A DNA stretch of 64,000 nt, taken from positions 1,054,001-1,118,000 of the forward strand of contig NZ_CP076019.1 in the NCBI RefSeq assembly GCF_018623055.1, read 5' to 3'. Under the pieces are notes generated by a model that saw only the letters and a list, made by a program, of their open reading frames with translations, made no database searches and was not told where the DNA came from. Below, in pieces: positions 57,343 to 64,000 of this stretch; the stretch's first letter is position 1; the number at the start of each line of letters is the position of its first letter. This DNA comes from Halorubrum sp. 2020YC2. Its GTDB lineage: Archaea; Halobacteriota; Halobacteria; Halobacteriales; Haloferacaceae. The translations under genes were made by a program, and so were the position numbers.

Positions 57343-58407
57343 ATGAACATCGGCTTCTTCACCGACAGCTACTTCCCCGGCATCGACGGCGTCACCTACA
57401 CCATTCAGGCGTGGCGCGACCGGCTCGAAGCCCGGGGCCACGACGTGTACGTCGTCTACCCGGAGAGCAGCCACGAGCCGGACGACCACGAGATACCCGT
57501 CCCGTCGCTGCCGAACCCCTTCTACCGGCAGTACCGCTTCCCGACCTACCGCCGCCTGTCGACGCTGCCCGACCTCGACGTCGTCCACTGTCACGGCCCG
57601 GCGTCGACCGGGCTGATGGGGCTCCGCTACGCGAAGCGCTACGGCGCGCGGTCGGTGTACACCCACCACACGCCCGTCGAGGACTACTTCGTTCAGGGGC
57701 TCAAGTCCGAGCGGCTCGCCGCCCTCGCCGGGCGGGCGTACGTCGCCTACGAGAACCGCTTTTTGAGCGCGTTCGACTGCGTCACCGCCTCGACTTCGCG
57801 GATCCGCCGCGACGTGGAGTCGGTCCGGCTCCCCGTCGGCATCGAGATGGACCGCTTCCGCCCCCGCGAGAACGCCCGCGTCGACGCGCTCGCGACCGAC
57901 GGCGGCCCGACGGCGGCCGACGCGCCCGTGGTCGGCTACAGCGGTCGGATGACCCACAAGAAGAACGTCGACGAGACCCTCCGGCTCGCGGAGCGGCTGC
58001 CCGAGGTGCGGTTCGAACTCGTCGGTGAGGGGCCAGTCCGGGCGGACTTGGAGGCGGACGCGCCCCCGAACGTCCGGTTCCACGACTTCCTGCCGCGGGA
58101 GGACCTCCCCGACTTCTACGGCGCTATCGACGTCTTCGTCACGGCCTCGACCTGCGACACGCTGGGCCTCTCGACGCTGGAGGCGAACGCCTGCGGCACC
58201 CCGGTAGCGGCCGCGGACGTGGCGCCGTTCGACGAGACGATCGGTCCCGAGAACGGCGCGCGGTTCGCGCTGGGCGACCTCGACGACATGGAGCGCGCGG
58301 TCCGCGACTGCCTCGACGGCGACAGAGACACCCGCGCCGCGGTCGAGCGGTTCTCCGTCTCCGAGACGATAGACGAACTCGAGTCCATCTACGGGGTGAC
58401 CGCGTAG
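57343..58407 (+). CDS. Glycosyltransferase, GT4 family
   Basis: 354 residues. GT-B fold with N-terminal MNIGFFTDSYFPGIDGVTYTI, VHCHGPASTGLMG, the nucleotide-sugar site VVGYSGRMTHKKNVDETL and the E-x7-E region STLEANACGTPVAA. Similar to diacylglycerol or phosphatidyl-inositol-type glycosyltransferases; probably makes a glycolipid or surface glycan. Start is the ATG at 57343 where the domain begins. Its stop is directly followed by the DUF2070 ATG (TAGATG). Confidence 0.92.
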   Translation: MNIGFFTDSYFPGIDGVTYTIQAWRDRLEARGHDVYVVYPESSHEPDDHEIPVPSLPNPFYRQYRFPTYRRLSTLPDLDVVHCHGPASTGLMGLRYAKRYGARSVYTHHTPVEDYFVQGLKSERLAALAGRAYVAYENRFLSAFDCVTASTSRIRRDVESVRLPVGIEMDRFRPRENARVDALATDGGPTAADAPVVGYSGRMTHKKNVDETLRLAERLPEVRFELVGEGPVRADLEADAPPNVRFHDFLPREDLPDFYGAIDVFVTASTCDTLGLSTLEANACGTPVAAADVAPFDETIGPENGARFALGDLDDMERAVRDCLDGDRDTRAAVERFSVSETIDELESIYGVTA

Positions 58408-60138
58408 ATGGGCGCGGACAACGTCGACGCCTTCCAGCGCCTCGTCTTCTCCGTGCCGCGGCTCCGCGTTCAGGCGGCCGCGCTCGTCGTCCTCAGCGGG
58501 GTCTACGGCGTCCTGTCGTTCGCCGGGTTCTCCCTCTTCACGCCGTTCTCGCCGGACCCGTCCCGGATCGTTCCCGTGGCGGTCCTCATCTTCCTCGTCC
58601 CGTTCCTCGTCGCCGCCGAACTGTTCCCGCGCGTCCTCGACGGCTACCCCCGGTCGTGGAGCTACTTCCTCGCGCTCACCTCGCAGCTCGTCCTGTTCGT
58701 GTACGCGTTAGTCCTCTCGGGCGCGGACAACGTCGGGAACGCCTGGAGCACCATCTGGCTCAGCTTCATCACGCTGTACCTGGTCAACATCTTAGTGCTC
58801 GTCGTCTCGACGGGCATCGACCGCTCCGACCGGATCCTCCTCGCGTCGCTGACGGAGCCGGGGCTGCTCATCGCGGCCTTCTACGCGCTGGGCGGCAGCG
58901 AGTTCGGCTTCTCGACGTACCGGCACGTGTTCGCGTTCGCGTCGCTGCTCATCGCGGCCGGCTTCCTCGTGTTGATCCTCCTCGTGGTCGACTACCTGAT
59001 CAAGAGCAACACCGACGTCTCGGCGTTCGCGCTCACCTCCGGGCTCCTCCGGAACGACCGCGAGTCGCTCGATCTGGGCGTCGAGGCGCGCCCGTCGGTG
59101 GAGACGTTCGCCGTCGACAACGGGGACCGGCTCACCGTCGCGGCCCCGTGGGTCCACCCCGGTCCCCTCGGCGGGTTCGGGGGCGGCCAGCTGAGCGGGA
59201 ACCTGATCGACGCGCTGAACGGCGGCCGGGGAGACGACGAGGGCGACGGGACGGCGGCCGACGGCGGCGTCGAGGCCGGCGCCGCGGGCGACGCCGGGTT
59301 CTTCTTCCACGTCCCGTGCACGCACAAGGAGGACCTCTCGAACCCGGCCGACGCGGAGCGGATCCTCGGCGCGGTCGCGGAGCCGGAGCGAACAGGGCGC
59401 GCCTCCCGGCTCGTCACGGAATCGTACGGCGAGCGGGAGGGGTACGCGGACGTCCGGTTCCACGGCCGCCGGGTCGGTGACAAGGAGGTGATCGTCCTCC
59501 ACGGTGAGGGTATCGACGACTACGACACCGGCGTGTTCATGCGCGACGTCGACCACGACGAGGTGCTGCTGATAGACCAGCACAGACACGACATCCAGAA
59601 CGGGCCCGACGTGGAGATCCAGTACGGCTCCGCCGAGGCCGACCGCCTGAAGCGCGCGTTCGACGACTTCCGCGAGCGGCTCGCCCGGGCCGAACTGACC
59701 GACGACTACGCCGCCGGGTTCGCGGTGACGCGCACGGGACAGGACGCGCTGGCGATGGTCGAGTCCGTCGACGGACAGGAGGTCCTCTGGGTCGGCGTCG
59801 ACACGAACGGACTCACCCCGGACGTGCGGGCGACCGCCGACGCGTACCACGACGAGTTCGACGCCGTGATCCCCTTCTCGACGGACACCCACGCGTCGAT
59901 CCACGAACTGGCGAACATGCGCGAGTCCGACGTCGGCGCCATCGAGCGCGCGGTCGACCGCGCCGTCGACGACGTCGCGCCCGCGACCGTCGGGCTCGCG
60001 AGCCGTCGGACGGAGCCGGTGAAGCTCCTGAAAAACGACTACAACGGGCTGGTGTTCAGCGTCAACATCCTCATCCGGCTGACGATCATCTCGCTGGTGA
60101 CGCTGTACGCGCTGCTCGTGTTGTGGCTGTTCTTCTGA
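58408..60138 (+). CDS. DUF2070 membrane protein
   Basis: 576 residues. N-terminal six or so helices (to about residue 200), a large soluble domain and one C-terminal helix LTIISLVTLYALLVLWLFF. The soluble part has conserved-looking histidines and acids: APWVHPGPLGGFGGG, VPCTHKEDLSNP, LIDQHRHDIQNGP and FSTDTHASIHE, suggesting a metal site. DUF2070 is widespread in archaea with no known function. Coupled to the glycosyltransferase by adjacent stop and start codons, so a role in lipid or glycan biology is possible. Confidence 0.88.
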   Translation: MGADNVDAFQRLVFSVPRLRVQAAALVVLSGVYGVLSFAGFSLFTPFSPDPSRIVPVAVLIFLVPFLVAAELFPRVLDGYPRSWSYFLALTSQLVLFVYALVLSGADNVGNAWSTIWLSFITLYLVNILVLVVSTGIDRSDRILLASLTEPGLLIAAFYALGGSEFGFSTYRHVFAFASLLIAAGFLVLILLVVDYLIKSNTDVSAFALTSGLLRNDRESLDLGVEARPSVETFAVDNGDRLTVAAPWVHPGPLGGFGGGQLSGNLIDALNGGRGDDEGDGTAADGGVEAGAAGDAGFFFHVPCTHKEDLSNPADAERILGAVAEPERTGRASRLVTESYGEREGYADVRFHGRRVGDKEVIVLHGEGIDDYDTGVFMRDVDHDEVLLIDQHRHDIQNGPDVEIQYGSAEADRLKRAFDDFRERLARAELTDDYAAGFAVTRTGQDALAMVESVDGQEVLWVGVDTNGLTPDVRATADAYHDEFDAVIPFSTDTHASIHELANMRESDVGAIERAVDRAVDDVAPATVGLASRRTEPVKLLKNDYNGLVFSVNILIRLTIISLVTLYALLVLWLFF

Positions 60139-60205
60139 GGGGTCGCCGGCGCCCCGTGCGACCGCGGAGCGGCGGTGGTCGCCCGAACGCTTTTGTCTTC
60201 TCTCC

Positions 60206-60695
60206 GTGAGCGCGAGGCGCGTCCTCGAACGCCCTCCTCCTCGGCACCGGTCGAACCACCGTCCGCGCGCTCGGTGCGGTCGCGGCCGCGTTCGTCGTCG
60301 CCTCACTCCTGATAGCCCTCCCGTGGGAGCCGATTCGGACCGCCGGTCGATACCCGATCTGGGCCGGCCTCGTCGCGGTCGCGCTCGGCGCGGCGGGGTA
60401 CGCCGGCCGACACCGCGGCGGTCTCCTCGCCGGCTGGGGCGCGGTGTTCCTCGCGGGCTGTTGGATCTACGCCGTCCCGCCGCTCGCGGCGCTCGTCCGC
60501 GGCGACGCGGTCGGGGAGGGTGGGTACACGGTCCCGCGGCCGTCGATAGTCGCTCTGGGGCCCCGCGCCGAACTGCTGACCGGACTCCGAATCGGGCCGG
60601 TCGTCGCCCTCGCGCTGGCGCTCACGCTCGGGAGCGCGGCGTTCGCGCTCGGCGCGGCGCTGCGCCGACGCGGTGAGCGCGCGGAGCCCGCGTGA
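60206..60695 (+). pseudogene. Four-helix membrane protein, probable frameshift near its start
   Basis: From about 60230 to 60695 one frame encodes NALLLGTGRTTVRALGAVAA..., helices at FVVASLLIALPW, IWAGLVAVALGAAGYAG, LAGWGAVFLAGCWIYAV and VVALALALTLGSAAFALGAAL. That frame has no ATG, GTG or TTG before its in-frame TGA at 60207-60209, except the internal ATG-less GTG at about 60438. A GTG at 60206 in another frame (SARRVLE) would join it by a 1-base change near 60227. Either a recent frameshift, a sequence error or a rare start; function unknown. Confidence 0.55.
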
Positions 60696-60704
60696 GACGC
60701 CGCG

Positions 60705-61718
60705 TCACTCCAGCACGCGCACGCCCAGCGCGGAGGTCGAGGCGCCGCCGATCACCATCGGGATCCAGTAGACGGCGACGCGGAACACGATGACCGCGGC
60801 GGTGATCGCGGACGCTGCCACGCCGGTCGTGGGCACGAGCAGGCCGACCAAGGCGGCCTCGATGCCGCCGAGGCCGCCGGGGAGCGGCGTCGCGCCCGCG
60901 ACGTACGACAGCGGGACGACGAAGACGGGGATCAGCGGCGAGATGGGGTGGCCGACCGCGGCGAACGCGGCCGTGAGCGCGGCCGCCTGAAAGAGCCAGC
61001 CGACCAAAGAGAGCGCGACGATCCCGAGGAGCCGGCGCCGGTCGGTGCCGACGCGCTCGATGTCCGCGAAGAAGTTCCCCAGCCGGTCCGCGAGTCCGGC
61101 CTCGATCGTGTCGGCGTCGAACCTGTCGAACCGGCCGAGGAACGGGCCGACGGCGCTCGGAACGCGGTCGACGACCGCCACGCGGTAGCGCCAGACGAGC
61201 GCGATCGCCGTGACGATCGCGGCGATCAGCGCGACGGCGCTCGCGACGGCGAACCCGACGCGCTCCCCGACCGCGGTGGTGGCCGCGTACGAGCCCACGC
61301 CGAGGAATACGAGCGAGACCGAGGGGACGACGTTGAGCACGTCGACGCTCGCGATGCCGACGAGCCCGGTCTCGTACCGCGCCTCGCCCACCTTCGAGAT
61401 GAGCGCCGCGGCGACCGGCTCCCCGCCGGCCTGTCCGAACGGGGTGACGTTGTTCGCGAACGCCGCGCCGCTGTAGACTAAGAAGGCGGTCCGGACCGTC
61501 ATCTCGACGTCGAGTGCGCCCAACACGGCGCGCAGCATGAGGCTCCACGCGACGAGCCAGCAGAGGCCGAGGCCGGCGGTCGCGGCGACGAGCGCCGGGT
61601 CCGCGGCGGCGAGCGCGTCGACCACGCGATCGACCCCGACGACGACGAAGAGCAGCGCGAGGAGGGCGACGGCGCCGCCGGCCCCTAAGATCAGCGCGCG
61701 TCGTTGTGGGCCTTCCAT
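60705..61718 (-). CDS. Lysylphosphatidylglycerol-synthase-like/flippase-like membrane protein
   Basis: 337 residues with about eight helices and two conserved motifs of the UPF0104/AglD-like group: FANNVTPFGQAGGEPVAAALI and GATPLPGGLGGIEAALVGLL. Archaeal members include proteins acting late in protein N-glycosylation (AglD, AglR); flippase or lipid-linked-sugar roles are proposed. Start 61718 (MEGPQRRALI). Convergent with the preceding membrane gene and divergent from the sulfatase-fold gene. Confidence 0.88.
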   Translation of the reverse strand: MEGPQRRALILGAGGAVALLALLFVVVGVDRVVDALAAADPALVAATAGLGLCWLVAWSLMLRAVLGALDVEMTVRTAFLVYSGAAFANNVTPFGQAGGEPVAAALISKVGEARYETGLVGIASVDVLNVVPSVSLVFLGVGSYAATTAVGERVGFAVASAVALIAAIVTAIALVWRYRVAVVDRVPSAVGPFLGRFDRFDADTIEAGLADRLGNFFADIERVGTDRRRLLGIVALSLVGWLFQAAALTAAFAAVGHPISPLIPVFVVPLSYVAGATPLPGGLGGIEAALVGLLVPTTGVAASAITAAVIVFRVAVYWIPMVIGGASTSALGVRVLE

Positions 61719-61866
61719 AGACGAGGTGACGCCGTAGCGAACTTGAAACGTCTGCTTCGCGCCCGCCGGTCGGGTCCCGGCGGGACCGGCGGAGCCGGAC
61801 CGGTCTCGGCCTCTCGATGCGACCGAATGGGAATACATACGTACCGCCGGGCCGACGAGCCACCCA

Positions 61867-62736
61867 ATGGAAGATCAGCGGTTCCTCGAGTCGGAGTGGG
61901 ATTACTGTCTGGTGCTCGACGCGTGCCGGTACGACGTGTTCGCGGACGTGTACGACGAGTACCTCGACGGGACGCTCGAGAAGCGGCGCAGCGTCGGCTC
62001 GTCGACGCCGGAGTGGGCCTACCGCACGTTCACCGGCGACCACGACATCGCCTACTTCTCCGGGAACCCGTTCATCAACGACCTCGGGATCCCGCTGAAC
62101 GAGCTGAAGTGGGGCGCCAGCTGTGACTACGAGTGGACGGCCTCCGAGCACATCAGCGACATCCACGACGTCTGGAAGACCGACTGGGACGACGACCTCG
62201 GGACCGTCCCGCCGGAGGGGCTCGCGGACGCGTTCCACCGCAATCGGGACGCCGTCGAGCGCGCCGACCGCACCGTCCTCCACTACATGCAGCCGCACGC
62301 GCCGTACCTCTCGCGCGGGAAGGGCCAGAAGCTCAAACAGATCCAGAAGGGGATCAGAGAGCAGGGAGAGGAGGAAGCGGGCGACGGCGCGAGCGACGAC
62401 GACGGCGGGCTGCTCTCCTCGCTCAGCGACACGGTCCGCCCGAAGATCGAGAGCCGGCTGGACGACAGCGAGTTCGCCCAGAAGGCCGGCCTGTGGCTCG
62501 AACTCGACCCGAAGGACCTCGTGACGGACGGCACCCGGGTCACCGCGCTGTCGATGTACGAGGAGAACCTCCGGATCGCCTTAGAGAGCGTCTCGGAGCT
62601 GGTCGAGGAGCTCGACGGCGACGTGGTCGTCACCGCCGACCACGGCGAGGCGTTCGGGGAGGAGGGCGTCTGGGAACACCACATCGAGACGTACATCCCG
62701 CCGCTGATGGAGGTCCCGTGGCTGGAAGTCGAGTGA
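61867..62736 (+). CDS. Sulfatase/alkaline-phosphatase-superfamily protein
   Basis: 289 residues. DYCLVLDACRYDVF starts the fold; the catalytic nucleophile position is Cys or Thr in the ACRYD region, and VVTADHGEAFGEEG has the metal-binding Asp-His. HYMQPHAPYL contributes a second metal ligand. It is shorter than full sulfatases (about 450) so likely a phosphoglycerol or sulfate transferase-type haloarchaeal subgroup. A polar insert (EQGEEEAGDGASDDDGG) lies at about 170. Lies with glycosyltransferase genes. Confidence 0.85.
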   Translation: MEDQRFLESEWDYCLVLDACRYDVFADVYDEYLDGTLEKRRSVGSSTPEWAYRTFTGDHDIAYFSGNPFINDLGIPLNELKWGASCDYEWTASEHISDIHDVWKTDWDDDLGTVPPEGLADAFHRNRDAVERADRTVLHYMQPHAPYLSRGKGQKLKQIQKGIREQGEEEAGDGASDDDGGLLSSLSDTVRPKIESRLDDSEFAQKAGLWLELDPKDLVTDGTRVTALSMYEENLRIALESVSELVEELDGDVVVTADHGEAFGEEGVWEHHIETYIPPLMEVPWLEVE

Positions 62737-62770
62737 CCGGTCGACTTCGCGGACAGCGCCGGTGGTCCGG

Positions 62771-63802
62771 ATGAAGGTCAGCCACTACTTCGAGTTCGAG
62801 GAGCACGTCACCGGCGGCATCGCCGCCTCCGTCGGCCACCAGCGAAAGATGTTCGACCGGGCCGGGATCGAGTACACGACGGAGCCGACGCTCGACGCCG
62901 ACGTGCTCCATTGTAACCTGATGGGACCGCGCTCGGTCTGGCACGCCCGCCGCGCCCGGAAGGCGGGGGTTCCGGTCGTCGCGCACACCCACGTCACCGC
63001 CGAGGACTTCGGGGACAGCTTCCGGTTCACGAACGCCCTCGCGCGACCGCTCAAGCCGTACCTCCGGCGCGCCTACGGGCTGGCGGACCGACTCATCTGT
63101 CCCTCCGAGTACAACCGCGACCTGATTCGGGGATACGCGGACGTCCCGACGACGGTCGTCTCGAACGGCGTCGACCGCGAGAAGCTGGCCGGGTTCGAGC
63201 CGCTGGAAGACGAGTACCGCGAGCGCTACGACCTCGACCCGCCGACGGTGTTCCTCGTCGGTCACGTGATCAAGCGGAAGGGGTTAGAGACGTTCGTCGA
63301 GACGGCCCACCGCATGCCCGATATCGACTTCGTCTGGTTCGGCCCCATCGACCGGTCGCTGAAGGGCCGCGAGACGACGCGGCTGATCGATGAGGCGCCT
63401 GCGAACTGTACGTTCACCGGGTTCGTCGACGACATCCGCGGCGCGTACGCCGCCGGCGACATATTCTGTTTCCCGACCCACGAGGAGAACGAGGGGATCG
63501 CGCTCTTGGAGGCGATGGCGGCCGGGAAACCGGTGGTGGTCCGCGACATCGAGACGTTCTCGTGGCTGGAGGACGGCGAGGACTGCCTGAAAGTGAGCGA
63601 CGAGCGAGGGTCGGGCGGCTCGGAGAGGGGCGACGACCGCGCCCGCGGCGACAACGTGCCGGAGTTCGTCGAGGCCATCGACGGGCTCCGCGACGCCGAG
63701 CGGCGGGCGGAACTCGGCGCGAACGCCGCCGAACGCAGCGAGGCGTTCTCGCTCGACGCGATCGCCGATCGGTACCGGTCGCTGTACGCGGATCTCGTTT
63801 AG
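62771..63802 (+). CDS. Glycosyltransferase, GT4 family (second)
   Basis: 343 residues. MKVSHYFEFEEHVTGGIAASV, LHCNLMGPRSVWHARRA, the donor-site segment VFLVGHVIKRKGLETFVE and CFPTHEENEGIALLEAMAAGKPVV. Distinct from the copy at 57343, with an extra Asp/Gly/Arg-rich loop (DERGSGGSERGDDRARGD) near residue 285. Start at ATG 62771 chosen; GTG 62762 would add three residues. Follows the sulfatase-fold gene by 34 bp. Confidence 0.92.
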   Translation: MKVSHYFEFEEHVTGGIAASVGHQRKMFDRAGIEYTTEPTLDADVLHCNLMGPRSVWHARRARKAGVPVVAHTHVTAEDFGDSFRFTNALARPLKPYLRRAYGLADRLICPSEYNRDLIRGYADVPTTVVSNGVDREKLAGFEPLEDEYRERYDLDPPTVFLVGHVIKRKGLETFVETAHRMPDIDFVWFGPIDRSLKGRETTRLIDEAPANCTFTGFVDDIRGAYAAGDIFCFPTHEENEGIALLEAMAAGKPVVVRDIETFSWLEDGEDCLKVSDERGSGGSERGDDRARGDNVPEFVEAIDGLRDAERRAELGANAAERSEAFSLDAIADRYRSLYADLV

Positions 63803-63890
63803 GAGCGGCCGAGGTGCCGCCTCTCGGTGTCTCCCGGAAACTTGCGAAAACCGCAGTTGGTATGTCCTCCCGACGACTCCGTAGAGCCAA

Positions 63891-64000
63891 ATGACTCGAG
63901 TGAGCGTTATCGGCTGCGGGAACATGGGGGGCGCCCTGCTCAGGGGGCTCGCCGGCGCGGGGGGGTATCACCTCACGGCGATCGACCTCGACCCCGAGGC
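63891..64000 (+). CDS. proC: Pyrroline-5-carboxylate reductase (3' truncated)
   Basis: First 36 codons: TRVSVIGCGNMGGALLRGL is the Rossmann motif of ProC, which makes proline from pyrroline-5-carboxylate; AIDLDPEA holds the acidic residue after strand 2. The gene runs past the window end. Other NAD(P)-dependent F420-like reductases share the motif, so the name is probable, not certain. Confidence 0.75.
   Translation, partial: MTRVSVIGCGNMGGALLRGLAGAGGYHLTAIDLDPE

Overview
The window is chromosomal DNA of a halophilic archaeon, most likely a Halorubrum-like member of the Haloferacales. The evidence is very high GC, strongly acidic proteins, TTTATA-type archaeal promoters close to start codons, haloarchaea-typical families (Bat-type HTH regulator, DUF2209, DUF2070, DUF4212, topoisomerase VI) and the archaeal 3-dehydroquinate synthase II / ADH synthase route to aromatic amino acids. 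No rRNA, tRNA or CRISPR array was found. Almost every base is coding; the longer gene-free stretches are mostly filled by repeats.

Layout. 1-3.2 kb: end of an aminotransferase, a triplicated stop/start module, a small ABM-like protein, an acyl-CoA dehydrogenase and a histidine kinase. 3.2-3.8 kb: copy A of a structured intergenic repeat. 3.8-11.6 kb: msrB, a CDGSH protein, topoisomerase VI A and B (B split by a 569-residue intein), an SDR enzyme and an HhH protein. 11.7-15.4 kb: cold-shock protein and copper ATPase, divergent, then an epimerase-like protein. 15.4-25 kb: an acetate island on the minus strand (two acetyl-CoA synthetases, a Bat-like regulator with an integrase-like N-terminus, DUF2061, DUF4212 + SSS symporter, Usp). 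25-34 kb: hflX, DUF2209, threonine aldolase, acyltransferase, M32 peptidase, methyltransferase, PfkB kinase, SDR, membrane protein. 34-39.4 kb: aromatic cluster trpC-trpB-trpA-ADH synthase-DHQ synthase II. 39.5-44 kb: cysteine-less MGMT-like protein, degenerate nucleotide kinase, Lhr helicase. 44-46.3 kb: purU diverging from purS-(31-codon ORF)-purQ. 46.3-51.9 kb: SHOCT protein, VOC protein, ilvD, repeat copy B, small haloarchaeal proteins, NYN RNase-like protein, repeat copy C, signal peptidase. 52-53.8 kb: a tnpB gene split by a 374-bp structured insertion. 53.8-57 kb: gcvT, moaC, nnr. 57.3-64 kb: envelope/glycan genes (two GT4 transferases, DUF2070, a flippase-like protein, a sulfatase-fold protein) and the start of proC.

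Most unusual content: (1) a three-copy, roughly 300-bp intergenic element whose two hairpins vary in sequence between copies but keep base pairing, each copy preceded by a TATA-like box, so it looks like an ncRNA family; (2) a 39-nt double-hairpin element with identical geometry inserted in frame in both an acyl-CoA dehydrogenase and TrpA; (3) two operons in which stop/start overlaps are chained through tiny ORFs; (4) a probable orphan omega-RNA-like mobile element sitting precisely inside tnpB; (5) the Top6B intein in the ATP-lid motif; (6) an integrase-fold/Bat fusion regulator between two acetyl-CoA synthetase genes.
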